A stretch of 64,000 nucleotides of DNA from Hyphomicrobiaceae bacterium (GTDB lineage Bacteria; Pseudomonadota; Alphaproteobacteria; Rhizobiales; Hyphomicrobiaceae): assembly GCA_030655135.1 (NCBI GenBank), contig JAURWC010000074.1, positions 176,489 through 240,488 of the forward strand, in the 5' to 3' direction. Each line of letters begins with the position of its first letter. Position 1 is the stretch's first letter. The position numbers and the translations under genes are program-made. The notes beneath the pieces were generated by a model. The model was not told the DNA's origin. It saw nothing but the letters and a program-made list of their open reading frames with translations, and ran no database searches. Below, piece by piece: positions 36,773 to 45,035 of this stretch.

Positions 36773-37327
36773 ATGATGAACGACAACCACATGCGTACTG
36801 TGCCAACCGGCTCGGCGCACACTATAGAAGATGCCGAACGCGCCACGAGCGGACCAACACCTTCAGAGAAAGCTTTTTACGTAATTTCTCAGTTTTACTT
36901 GGAAGCAGCCTTTGATCGCGGAGAAAACCGTTTTGTGATCCTTTTCACCCAGTATCGGGAACCTGGCAAAAACTTTCACGGATTCAACGCCGTCTTTATG
37001 GGCATGCCGCCCCTCTATACACCGAAAGGGCCGGACATCCCTTTCAGAGTAACAGTCGAAAGCTTCGATAAATACGCCGAAGGCTCGGGCGAAGGGCTTT
37101 CTTTGGTCATCGTAGCTGACGGCTTCAACGATGAGCATCGATTTTTCGGGCTCAACACTGCAAAGCTCATGTCAAAGCAAGTGCGCGCCTTGATTCGAAA
37201 AGCCATCGTCGAGGTGGACGGGTATTCTTGGCATTTGGCTCCGTCGAGCGTTTTTCTGCCTCATATCATCGACGGCTTTGAGCGAGGCGGATTCCGTCGC
37301 AACTCTCTTGCTGGGGGAAGAGCATGA
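36773..37327 (+). CDS. Element paralog family member B (unknown function)
   Basis: The 184-residue protein is the most diverged of the four tandem relatives. It has an extra N-terminal tail of about 30 residues and loses the ECEG core, but keeps the later pattern, LVIVADGF followed by FGLNTAKLMSKQVRALIRKAIVEVDG and a C-terminal VFLPHIIDG, aligning with IDDI...LETVK.MS...AFV...MFV in the others. It starts 9 bp after member A and its stop overlaps the ATG of the broken excisionase-like gene (37324-37327). Confidence 0.6.
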   Translation: MMNDNHMRTVPTGSAHTIEDAERATSGPTPSEKAFYVISQFYLEAAFDRGENRFVILFTQYREPGKNFHGFNAVFMGMPPLYTPKGPDIPFRVTVESFDKYAEGSGEGLSLVIVADGFNDEHRFFGLNTAKLMSKQVRALIRKAIVEVDGYSWHLAPSSVFLPHIIDGFERGGFRRNSLAGGRA

Positions 37328-37532
37328 AATCCTACGCCGCTGAGGTGGCAGCTCGCGCCGGCAGGTTTCCGCGCACACCTTGGCGCATTATCGCAGCGAC
37401 GGCGACGGCCCGGTATTCGCGAAGCTCGGTCGCCCATTCGTGTACCGCAAGGCTGATCTTCAAGGTTGGCTTGAACAGCGCTTGGTGCAGTCGACGGTGG
37501 GCCAGCGGCTAAGCGCGAGCCCCCAGTGCTGA
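37324..37532 (+). pseudogene. Frameshifted AlpA/excisionase-like helix-turn-helix gene
   Basis: The reading frame from the ATG at 37324 encodes AAEVAARAG, the start of an HTH_17/AlpA-type domain, then loses similarity. A different frame from about 37362 continues with VSAHTLAHYRSDGDGP and FAKLGRPFVYRKADLQGWL, the highly typical second half of the same domain, ending at a TGA at 37530-37532. Joining the two with one added base near 37362 gives an intact protein of about 69 residues. It is therefore a one-base-deletion pseudogene, a sequencing error, or a programmed frameshift. AlpA-like proteins are excisionases or activators of integrative elements. Confidence 0.65.
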
Positions 37533-37605
37533 GCAAATCGCCGACGAGGCGGACCACTGCGTTTCCAGGCCCCACGCCAACATCATCAAAAATACAGGAA
37601 TCCAC

Positions 37606-38055
37606 ATGGAAAGCTTTCAATCAAAGCTCTTCGACCAAGGTTATCTAGAGTTGGATGCAGTTGCCGACCGCCGCAGCGCAGGGCTCGACCTGCTCTACAT
37701 GCGGTGCGTCGCGCTTGGACGGGAATGGTTTGTGCTCGAGGGAGTGCCGAGTCGCCGCTCTCTCACAGTGCTTCCCAACGGGCAGAGCGGCGGGTTCTCG
37801 ATAACGGCGGGCGCGCTCGCGGCTCATCATGATAACGAATGTGAGGGACAGATCCTCATCGTTCAAATTGATGACATCGAACATTCAAAGGGAGCCGTGG
37901 GCCTTGAAACGGTCAAGCGCATCTCCGCCCGTTTGCATGAAATAATCAGCGACGCTTTCGTCGACGTGTACGGCAGCTCTGAGAAGTTTTCCGGCGGCAG
38001 CCCCGACATGTTCGTGAATGACATCCAGTTTATTATTTCAACGTCAAACGAGTGA
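37606..38055 (+). CDS. Element paralog family member C (unknown function)
   Basis: The 149-residue protein aligns along its whole length with member A: LDAVADRRSAGLDLLY versus LDAAHNRRSANADFIY, DNECEG versus DDECEG, QIDDIEHSKGAVGLETVKR versus SIDDIQHHHGAVNLETVKH, and both end in (I/Y)STSNE or YTSEE. AGGA sits 6 nt before its ATG. It probably arose by gene duplication within the element. The protein is acidic, soluble and without recognisable catalytic residues. Confidence 0.65.
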   Translation: MESFQSKLFDQGYLELDAVADRRSAGLDLLYMRCVALGREWFVLEGVPSRRSLTVLPNGQSGGFSITAGALAAHHDNECEGQILIVQIDDIEHSKGAVGLETVKRISARLHEIISDAFVDVYGSSEKFSGGSPDMFVNDIQFIISTSNE

Positions 38056-38062
38056 GGCAGCA

Positions 38063-38623
38063 ATGACTTTCCACGAACTTATGGCGCGACTCCCCTGGGC
38101 TCAACGGGGCCGTAAGGTAACCTTGCCCCTGTTGGGCCGCGGTAATGCGACTGTGAGCAAGATGGAGCTCGTCTGGCACACCGAGACTTTCGCCAAAGCG
38201 GATCGCGATTTCAAGGCCGCAGCCGGCCGTAACAAAAATGGCATCGAGCTTATGTACCTGCAGCTCCTCCACAAGGGGCATCCATCATATCTGCTCGGCG
38301 GAGTGGCGAACGGCCCGCCGCTCAAGGTATCAAAGGCCGGGCCGGAAACTGGCTTTATGGCTACCGCTGGTCGGCGCTCCTTCTATCGAGACGCCGAATG
38401 CGAGGCTTTCCTCGTAACGCTGTCACTAACCGATATCGAACGAGTCGCTGGGGCGATCAGCGAAGAAACCGTGCGTGAGATGTCGGGCAAGCTCTACGAG
38501 CTCGTGCGCAAAACATTCGTCAACGCAGATGGTGACGCGCGAAACCTGCTGCAGGGCCGCGCTGACATGTTCGTCAGTGTGATCGCTGACTGCATTGCTG
38601 CGCGTAACAAAGCAGCTGATTGA
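38063..38623 (+). CDS. Element paralog family member D (unknown function)
   Basis: The 186-residue protein has about 45 extra N-terminal residues (basic, WAQRGRKVTLPLLGRGN) before the shared framework. That framework contains GIELMYLQLL, GPETGFMATAG, DAECEAF, SLTDIERVAGAISEETVREMS, TFVNADGD and ADMFVSVIADCI. It starts 7 bp after member C with GAGG upstream, so A to D form one transcription unit interrupted only by the broken HTH gene. Function unknown. Confidence 0.65.
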   Translation: MTFHELMARLPWAQRGRKVTLPLLGRGNATVSKMELVWHTETFAKADRDFKAAAGRNKNGIELMYLQLLHKGHPSYLLGGVANGPPLKVSKAGPETGFMATAGRRSFYRDAECEAFLVTLSLTDIERVAGAISEETVREMSGKLYELVRKTFVNADGDARNLLQGRADMFVSVIADCIAARNKAAD

Positions 38624-38706
38624 ATCCTCACTAACCGTCGACCAGTACCTCGGGTGTCGCGCTCTGGCCGACGGCTCGGCAAACAAGTTCGCAACACGAG
38701 GACCAT

Positions 38707-39099
38707 ATGTTCCGACCCAAATTCGAGCCGTTGGCTCGTTGTTATGACCCGGTCGACGAGACTGCGACAGGGCTTGGCGCGTTTTCGAAGTATGCCACCA
38801 TTTTTGTCGCTCACGAGTCGGGTGACTTCGTTGAGCAGAAGAGTGTGCTGACCTCAACAGTCTCTGAAGAGGCTGGGTTATTCCGCCGTGGGCCCTTCCT
38901 GTGCGCCTTCTCATTGGCGGATTTCAAAGCAGACCAAGTCTCGATGCTCCGACCAGACTGGGAAGTTCGCAAAGTTCTCGACTTCTGCGCGACCGTACGA
39001 GAGGTGGCGCAATCGGGACACTGCCTTTCGCCTTCCGACGAAGAACACGATCTCGCACGCGTGCGCGAGTTCCGGGAGGCGTTTCATGTCGGTCGCTGA
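38707..39099 (+). CDS. Hypothetical protein upstream of primase
   Basis: The 130-residue acidic protein has a good AGGA site before its ATG and overlaps the primase gene by 14 bp, so it is probably translated and coupled to it. No family is recognised. The first half contains FSKYATIFVAHES and the second a DEEHDLARVREFREAF helix. The close coupling suggests a role in replication of the element, but this is inference. Confidence 0.6.
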   Translation: MFRPKFEPLARCYDPVDETATGLGAFSKYATIFVAHESGDFVEQKSVLTSTVSEEAGLFRRGPFLCAFSLADFKADQVSMLRPDWEVRKVLDFCATVREVAQSGHCLSPSDEEHDLARVREFREAFHVGR

Positions 39100-40321
39100 C
39101 ATCCTTAAGGACCTTCGGGGCATCACAGACTTGCCGGCTCTGAAGTCGGTTCAGGATCACCTGATCTCAGTCACCCACGTTCCGTGCAAACGAACGACCG
39201 GCTTCACCAGTCTTCCCCACGTCCCAATCGCGGCGGTAGTAGCCGGCTGCTTTCAAGAGCACGAAGCTCGGGATAAAAAAGACGGTGACGCTCTGATCTT
39301 GGGTCGTTGCGAAGATGGCAAGAAGAGCTGCCACGTGGTCGAAGTAACAGCCGTCGGGTTCGATATCGATGGCACGTGCTCAGTGGGCGAAATCGCAGAA
39401 CGCACCGCCGCTTCGGGGTTGGCCCGCGTCGAATACACGACATACTCCCACCGAGCGACCTCAACAAAGACCAGGGACGTAGATGGCGTGCTGGCTAGTC
39501 GGCGTGAGGCCTCCGATCGGCCTGTTACCGATAAGGAAATGTCGCAGTATTGCGCCCATTCAGCCAAATTCAAGCATCTAAAAAACGTGCGTGTTGGTGC
39601 TGGAGGCGTTGCGCAGATCGACGAAGAAGGTAAGCGCTATCTCGCCATCGAACATGATGCCATCGATAAAATGCGGCTGATCAATTTCTACGAAGAGCCG
39701 ATACCGGTGCGCGATATTGGCCTGGACATGTCCAAGGCTATCTATCGGGAATCTGCCAAGCATTCCCTGGGTGCAGACGCCTTGGACATCATCGACTTAA
39801 ACTGCTGCAGCGTTAATCGCCTGCACTTCTTGCCGGCGAGACCGACATCTACCAACGCAAATCATTTCATCAAGATCACTGATGGGAAGCTGCTTGAGTG
39901 GCGCCCGATGTTGGATGCTCTCAGAGAGCCCGTGATGAAGGAGCGCGAGGTAGCTGCTGCCAACTTCAAAACCTACTCGAACACTCCGCTGCCACTTAGG
40001 TTGCATCAAATCAAATGCTGCTTGGATGTCATTCCGCCCGTCGACTACGGGATTTGGTTCAAAGTGCTCGCCGCAGTTTGCAACCTGACTGGAGGCGATC
40101 CGGCGGCCCGTTCGCTCGCGGATCACTGGTCGCAAAGTGCGCCAGAGGCTTACGACGACGAGGTTTTCGAAGACACGTGGCGCTCGATACTCGAGAGCGA
40201 TTACGCAGGACCCCGTGCCGGCATGGGTACTCTGGTTTCCCTTGCACGGCAGTTTGCGCCCGGCTTCGCATTGCCAACTGGGCAAATGGCTCCATCCCCC
40301 ACATACAAGCGTTCCTGGTAA
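39086..40321 (+). CDS. Element primase (AEP-like, PriCT_2-like C-terminus)
   Basis: The 411-residue protein carries GFDIDGT (D93, D95), an hDhD metal motif, and YTTYSHR (H122), matching motifs I and II of archaeo-eukaryotic-type primases found in plasmid and element replication proteins. Residues 305-380 (RLHQIKCCLDVIPPVDYGIW...GGDPAARSLADHWS) fit the PriCT_2 domain. The ATG at 39086 has an ideal GGGAGG. It is followed 13 bp later by a DUF927 ATPase; together they resemble a split primase-helicase. Priming activity is inferred from motifs. Confidence 0.75.
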   Translation: MSVADILKDLRGITDLPALKSVQDHLISVTHVPCKRTTGFTSLPHVPIAAVVAGCFQEHEARDKKDGDALILGRCEDGKKSCHVVEVTAVGFDIDGTCSVGEIAERTAASGLARVEYTTYSHRATSTKTRDVDGVLASRREASDRPVTDKEMSQYCAHSAKFKHLKNVRVGAGGVAQIDEEGKRYLAIEHDAIDKMRLINFYEEPIPVRDIGLDMSKAIYRESAKHSLGADALDIIDLNCCSVNRLHFLPARPTSTNANHFIKITDGKLLEWRPMLDALREPVMKEREVAAANFKTYSNTPLPLRLHQIKCCLDVIPPVDYGIWFKVLAAVCNLTGGDPAARSLADHWSQSAPEAYDDEVFEDTWRSILESDYAGPRAGMGTLVSLARQFAPGFALPTGQMAPSPTYKRSW

Positions 40322-40334
40322 AAGAGAGCAAGAA

Positions 40335-42281
40335 ATGACCACCGACGACGACTACACGCTGACCACGGCGGTCGAGCGGCATAATTATCTTCCGCTGATC
40401 GCGGCGATCGAACGACAAGCCGAGGGACCTTCAATTCCGGCGCCAGACTGCTCTCTGGAAGAGGCCCGTGCGGCCGCCATCGCTGCGGGTGATCAGGACG
40501 AATTTGCGGAGGCCAAGATCCTCGCGCCTGCGTTCAACGAGACACAACGGTGCCTAACCGACGCTGCCGTACGAAGCGGTCAGACGCTGGGCTTCGATTG
40601 GGACGGCACCATCACGGTTGTTCGATCCAAAGGTAAATCGACTTTCCCGGTTCAGGTTGCGTCCCCGCTGCTGCTCATGGGCGTGGGCTATACAGAAAAC
40701 CACGACGATCCGCGTCTGTTGCTCAAGCTACAGACTGACACCAAGGTGTGGAAGGACCTATGGATTGCTCGTTCTGAACTGGTCAACGGCGGGACGCTGC
40801 AAGCGAAGATTAAGAAAGCAGGCATTCGCACGTCAGATATTGCTGTCCTAATCACTCTGCTCAGCGTAGCGGAGCCTCGCAACCACATTCTCTTGATGTC
40901 CCAAGCCGGGTGGAACGGCGATACCTTCGTGCTTCCCAACGGAGAAATTGTTTCGCCGCCTGGATCTACGTCGGTCTCGGCTACCCTTGATATTGCCCAG
41001 TCTGAGTCTGGAGACTACGGGGTCGGAGGTACGAGAGATGGTGCTAACGAGCTGATGCTAATGGTCGAGCAAGAAGCACAGGTCGTGACGGCTATCGGCA
41101 TCATGTTTCTGTCGCCGGTCCTGAAGGACGTGGGCCTAGCGGAGCCTGGAGTTTATCACTTCTTCGGCGCAAGCTCTGAGGGCAAGACGACCACCGCGTT
41201 GATTGCTGCTAGCGTCAGCGGCAAAGGTGCTGAGCTGAAGAACGGTGGCACGGCAAGGAGCTGGAACTCGACCGGATACGCAATCGAGCAGTTCGTGCAC
41301 AAATTCAAGGATCACACAGTCATCTACGACGAAGCTCAGCTCATCAGCTCGCCAAATGACTTCCAGCGCATCAGCTACAGCCTCGCGAACGGCTCCACAA
41401 AGGCTGCAGGCAACGGATACGACAGCACGCTGCGGCCGACACAAACATTTCGAAGTGCTGTAATTTCAACAGGCGAAGCTCCGGCAAAGGCCATCATTGA
41501 GGCAGACAGCAAGCTCAAGCACACAGCTGGCTCGGAGCTTCGCGTCCTTGACCTGCATTTCGAAGGCTTGAAGATCGATGTCGGGAAGGCTCGGGAGCTT
41601 GCAGCAACGCACTATGGCTGGCTGCTTCGTGAATTTATCGCCCTGCTAGTTTCGGATTCCGCCATCAGCGCGATCAAGACCCTGTCGGCTACGATGTTGC
41701 CGGTGGAAGACCTGAATCAATTCGACCGCGTCCGCATGCGCTTCAGTGTCATCGCAGGTGTGCTGGAGTATGCAATCGCAAACAAAATCCTGCCTTGGCC
41801 GGCAGGAACTGGACAGGCCGCGGTCAAGCGTGTTTACGAGTCATGGAAGACAGATCGCGGCGGGGCTTCTGCCTTGCCATATGAACTTCGTACCGCGCTC
41901 GAGCATTTCGCTCAGACCCTATTCTCTGAGCAGCACCGTGTTCACTACCTCAACCTGGCAGGAACGACGCCACAGCGCCGGCTGTGCGCAGCGAAGAGCG
42001 GCCGCTTGTATTTCGACGACAAGGGCATGGCCGAAGCGTTGGGCACAAAAAACGTTCGAGGTGTGCTCGACTATCTGAAGTCCGGCAAATCCGAGGATTG
42101 GGGTTTGGAATGCGAAAACGGGCGCTTGAAAGCGAAGCTTCCCGGGGAATTAAAGGTGCGACTCGGCCATACCCGCATGTACTGCGTCATCGACAAGAAC
42201 GAAGAGCGGGCGAGGCACCTTGAAGAAGAGGCCGCAAAGCGCGCGTTTGCCGAGCAGCAGGCTGCAGCGGCAGCAGAATAA
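40335..42281 (+). CDS. DUF927-family ATPase/helicase-like replication protein
   Basis: The 648-residue protein contains a DUF927 domain with Walker A GASSEGKT at residues 278-285 and a Walker B-like VIYDEAQL about 50 residues later. The DUF927 hallmark phrases WNSTGYAIE and SYSLANGSTKAAGN are present. These proteins act as ring helicases or unwinding ATPases beside element primases. The C-terminal 150 residues are mixed and end in an Ala/Gln-rich acidic-basic tail. The ATG at 40335 was chosen for its AGAGAG site and domain start. The origin-like repeats follow its stop. Confidence 0.82.
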   Translation: MTTDDDYTLTTAVERHNYLPLIAAIERQAEGPSIPAPDCSLEEARAAAIAAGDQDEFAEAKILAPAFNETQRCLTDAAVRSGQTLGFDWDGTITVVRSKGKSTFPVQVASPLLLMGVGYTENHDDPRLLLKLQTDTKVWKDLWIARSELVNGGTLQAKIKKAGIRTSDIAVLITLLSVAEPRNHILLMSQAGWNGDTFVLPNGEIVSPPGSTSVSATLDIAQSESGDYGVGGTRDGANELMLMVEQEAQVVTAIGIMFLSPVLKDVGLAEPGVYHFFGASSEGKTTTALIAASVSGKGAELKNGGTARSWNSTGYAIEQFVHKFKDHTVIYDEAQLISSPNDFQRISYSLANGSTKAAGNGYDSTLRPTQTFRSAVISTGEAPAKAIIEADSKLKHTAGSELRVLDLHFEGLKIDVGKARELAATHYGWLLREFIALLVSDSAISAIKTLSATMLPVEDLNQFDRVRMRFSVIAGVLEYAIANKILPWPAGTGQAAVKRVYESWKTDRGGASALPYELRTALEHFAQTLFSEQHRVHYLNLAGTTPQRRLCAAKSGRLYFDDKGMAEALGTKNVRGVLDYLKSGKSEDWGLECENGRLKAKLPGELKVRLGHTRMYCVIDKNEERARHLEEEAAKRAFAEQQAAAAAE

Positions 42282-42295
42282 GATTTAGCTGCGCG

Positions 42296-42409
42296 AATCC
42301 CGCAAATCCCGCAAATCCCACAGCAGGGTACAGAGGGTAGGCTGGCTCTGCTAAATACTTAAATACCCTTTTCTCTTTCCCACTAATGAATTAAGTGGGA
42401 TTTGCGGGA
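42296..42409. repeat. Iteron-like direct repeats and 15-bp inverted repeat (candidate origin)
   Basis: Three consecutive 9-bp units, AATCCCGCA, AATCCCGCA and AATCCCACA, occupy 42296-42322. An inverted copy spanning one and a half units (GTGGGATTTGCGGGA, 42395-42409) perfectly matches 42307-42321, with an AT-rich 73-bp stretch between them. Small ordered repeats around AT-rich DNA directly behind primase and helicase genes suggest a replication origin or an autoregulatory operator. Confidence 0.55.
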
Positions 42410-42518
42410 ATTTGGATTTGCATAGCTGCGTGAGCAGCTTAGCGTTTCCCGTGCCGGAAACGAGGCGGGAGCTGCTGGGATTGGTGTCGCATGGCAAAAC
42501 CTCGCCTCGTTTAAATTT

Positions 42519-43010
42519 TCAACCCTCCCCGGTCACCCGCGCGCGCCCTGCCAGAATGCGCTTTCGGCGAGCACTGGCATCGGCGGCAATGCGCTTGAAC
42601 GCGCGGCGACGGCTCTCGCATAAACGGACATCGTTCTCAAGCGCAGCTGAAAGCTTCTCCCACTCGCTAGCAAGCGTCCAACGCGCGAAGCGATGCTCCC
42701 TCGATGATGCAGGTCCAAGATCATCAGGCAGATGCCCCCAGCCAAGGCCACGCTCTCGCGCAGCGATCCACCACAACGCAGCATCGACGAAATCGCGATC
42801 TCGATAATCGCGGCCCGGCTGAGGCACAGGCGGCTTCGGAAGCAACTCCTTGATGATCGCCCACTCATCGTCGCGGAGGCGCTCAGCAATAGGCGGCAAG
42901 GCACGAGGCGCCTCCCTCCCCACGTGCTCGGCCTCGTCTGGTGGCAGCGTCGCGCGATCAACGCCCAGTGCAGCTGCGATGCGGTCAAAATCAAATTCTT
43001 GGTCACTCAT
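42519..43010 (-). CDS. DUF4096-like protein derived from an IS5-type transposase
   Basis: The 163-residue protein contains LRDDEWAIIKELLPKP, RDYRDRDFVDAALWWIAARERGLGWGHLPDDLGP and RFARWTLASEWEKL (shown here in part), closely matching the N-terminal DUF4096 domain of IS5/IS1182-type transposases. No DDE catalytic domain follows; instead it ends with a basic helix (RRRAFKRIAADASARRKRIL). No flanking inverted repeats were seen. It may be a domesticated DNA-binding protein of the element. It is convergent with the DUF927 gene, facing the repeat block. The ATG at 43010 is preferred over a GTG at 43040. Confidence 0.65.
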   Translation of the reverse strand: MSDQEFDFDRIAAALGVDRATLPPDEAEHVGREAPRALPPIAERLRDDEWAIIKELLPKPPVPQPGRDYRDRDFVDAALWWIAARERGLGWGHLPDDLGPASSREHRFARWTLASEWEKLSAALENDVRLCESRRRAFKRIAADASARRKRILAGRARVTGEG

Positions 43011-43221
43011 AACGCGTTGTCTCCGTTCGAAATCCAACACAGTATATCGTTAATCACTAGACGGATTGCAAGTTTACAGACTCTAGGCTCTGTGAGATTC
43101 TAAAGCACTGATAAGCCGTTGTTTTGTCTCACAAGGGCAGGCTTCAGCGGCAGCAGTTGGCAAGGCGAGAAAGTGTCTCGCGGAAGTCGTCTCACAGCCC
43201 GTCTCTCAGGATCTGGATCCC
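43011..43221. promoter_or_regulatory. Upstream region of serine recombinase with TCTCACA sites
   Basis: This 211-bp divergent region holds an inverted TGTGAGA (43091-43097)/TCTCACA (43126-43132) pair and a further GTCTCACA near 43190. Repeated short inverted words in front of a small serine recombinase are what its own recombination (res-like) or operator sites look like. The assignment is tentative. Confidence 0.4.
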
Positions 43222-43785
43222 ATGATAATTGGCTACGCTCGGACCTCTACGACCGACCAGATTGCAGGGCTCGAAGCACAGCTGCGAGATCTGTCAGCAG
43301 CAGGCGCTGAGAAGGTTTTCCAGGAGCAAGTCTCCTCGATTGCCCATCGTGCTCAGCTGGAGGCTGCCATCGAGTTTTCGCGCGAAGGGGACATGCTAGT
43401 GGTCTGCAAACTCGACCGCTTAGCCCGCTCGATTACTGCCTTGGTGCAGATCGTCGAGCAGCTTGAGCGTAAGAAGGTGAGCCTTCGCATCCTCAACCTC
43501 GGCATCGACACATCAACACCTACGGGACGCCTGATGCTGACGCTGCTCGGTGGCATTGGCCAATTTGAACGAGAGATTATGCTCGAACGCCAACGTGAAG
43601 GCATCGCCAAGGCGCAGCGTGAAGGCAAGTACAGAGGCCGCGCACCTACCGCACTAAGCAAGTCCGATGATGTGGCCAAGCTCGCTGCAAACGGCGTGTC
43701 GAAGCAGGACATCGCACTTCGGCTTGGCATCTCAAGAGCATCGGTTTACCGCGTACTGGCATCGCAAGGCGCGACGTTCGGCTAG
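43222..43785 (+). CDS. Serine recombinase of the resolvase/invertase family
   Basis: The 187-residue protein begins MIIGYARTSTTDQ, with the catalytic serine S9. It also has KLDRLARS, the invertase/resolvase GRLMLTLLGGIGQFERE dimer helix and a C-terminal HTH (SKQDIALRLGISRASVYRVL). Length and layout match Tn3-type resolvases and Gin/Hin invertases. No transposase partner is next to it. It could resolve element dimers or invert a local segment. Confidence 0.9.
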   Translation: MIIGYARTSTTDQIAGLEAQLRDLSAAGAEKVFQEQVSSIAHRAQLEAAIEFSREGDMLVVCKLDRLARSITALVQIVEQLERKKVSLRILNLGIDTSTPTGRLMLTLLGGIGQFEREIMLERQREGIAKAQREGKYRGRAPTALSKSDDVAKLAANGVSKQDIALRLGISRASVYRVLASQGATFG

Positions 43786-44122
43786 CTACCTTGCTGCTTG
43801 TCGCGCTTCAAGCGTGTCCGTTTTTGAACGCCGCTGCGCTGGTGTCGGCTATCTTGCTGCATCGGTACATCCTCAGGCTCAAACAAATCACACCCCCACC
43901 CCCTCGATTTCGCAGAGCCGTATGGGAGCCCATGACGGGAGTACTCCCTACGGCTTCAAATCGCGTAACCCCGTTAGCCAATATTGATGGGGAGTCGACG
44001 GACTCTCTGTACCCCTTGAAATTAGGATTTAGACTCCCCACTTACACAATGACGCGATGAGCACGGGGTGAACTTCGCTGACTAGGCCCAACAGCGAACC
44101 CTCGCTCATCGCGGAGAACTTC
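43786..44122. other. Gene-poor region with palindromes after the recombinase
   Basis: No gene is convincing in these 337 bp. It contains a perfect 12-bp palindrome GGGAGTACTCCC (43937-43948), a GAGTC-GACG-GACTC hairpin (43992-44005) and GGGGAGTC (43989-43996) facing GACTCCCC (44032-44039). The last two are mutually exclusive folds. These may be recombinase sites or an attenuator before the gene at 44123. Confidence 0.4.
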
Positions 44123-44668
44123 ATGCCATCCTACACAAGCGCGGAAGCGCGCGCCTACTGCGCCGGCTCTTTCGCCCCATATGCGATGACGTTGGCCGTT
44201 TATGGTATCGACGCGCTGCTCGAAGAGGGAGGCTGCGCACCGTTCTTCTCGACTGGAGTCGAGCAAGGCGCGCCGCTGCTGGTTATCCCGGAGCCCGCAA
44301 AAGACCGGCTGGCTTTCACCACCGTCTACCGACCCAAGATGAGCAAGCTATCTGCGAACATTTTGGCTGAGGTTCGAGAGCGGCCGACATTTACGCGCAA
44401 CTGGCGCGAAATTGGCTCCGCCTACGTAACGGCCGTCATCGACCTGAACGTTGAGCATCCCCTTTCGTGCCTGGATCACCACGCAACCGACAGAGCAGCT
44501 CAAAAACTTTTGTGTCCTCTGACGAATGCTGGGCACCATTTCATGTTCGGCTGGATGATCGACGGCACCATCGATCTCCTCCGCTGGTTCAATAAGCGAC
44601 GCTACGGCAATGATCTCGACCAGCGCTATCTAGAGATGCAGGCCAACAACTTTTATAAACCCCAGTAA
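44123..44668 (+). CDS. Hypothetical protein
   Basis: The 181-residue protein has GGAG before its ATG and normal coding composition. No family is recognised. It contains DHHATDRAAQKLL and HHFMFGWMIDGTIDLLRWF; the histidine-rich segment could bind metal but no defined motif is present. It is followed 13 bp later by a small gene, likely in one unit. Confidence 0.55.
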   Translation: MPSYTSAEARAYCAGSFAPYAMTLAVYGIDALLEEGGCAPFFSTGVEQGAPLLVIPEPAKDRLAFTTVYRPKMSKLSANILAEVRERPTFTRNWREIGSAYVTAVIDLNVEHPLSCLDHHATDRAAQKLLCPLTNAGHHFMFGWMIDGTIDLLRWFNKRRYGNDLDQRYLEMQANNFYKPQ

Positions 44669-44681
44669 GGAATGAGCGACG

Positions 44682-44996
44682 ATGATGACGGAAAGAGAAT
44701 ACAGAGACTACGTTCGCGAGCAGCGAGAAGCTCAAGCTAAACGGGATCGTGCGGCACGCGGCGAGCCTGAGCCAGAGCGTGGCTACGACGCTGGGATGCC
44801 GTCGAAGGAAACGTCCTTCCAGAAGCTGCACCGATCTAATCTCAACTCAACGCGAGAGTCAGACTTCAAGGAACCAGAGCTTACGGACGCTGAGCGTGGC
44901 ATGAGCCCGCAAGCTTTTGCGCGTCTATCATCGACGAAGCGTTTGGAGATCTGGAATCGCGCGATGCTAGTCAGACGGCAAGTGATCGCCGCCTGA
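44682..44996 (+). CDS. Small charged hypothetical protein
   Basis: The 104-residue protein is strongly charged, with an N-terminal helix rich in Arg/Glu (EYRDYVREQREAQAKRDRAARGEPEPE). Start codons at 44682 and 44685 are both ATG; AAGG lies upstream. No family is recognised. It probably shares a transcript with the gene at 44123. Confidence 0.5.
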   Translation: MMTEREYRDYVREQREAQAKRDRAARGEPEPERGYDAGMPSKETSFQKLHRSNLNSTRESDFKEPELTDAERGMSPQAFARLSSTKRLEIWNRAMLVRRQVIAA

Positions 44997-45035
44997 TTAA
45001 ATACTGAGCGACTCAGTAATGCCCGATAGCTTTAA

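Noticed and set aside
43791..44060. 89-codon frame after the serine recombinase
   Set aside because: It overlaps palindromic DNA, has no ribosome binding site and its translation has no protein-like pattern.
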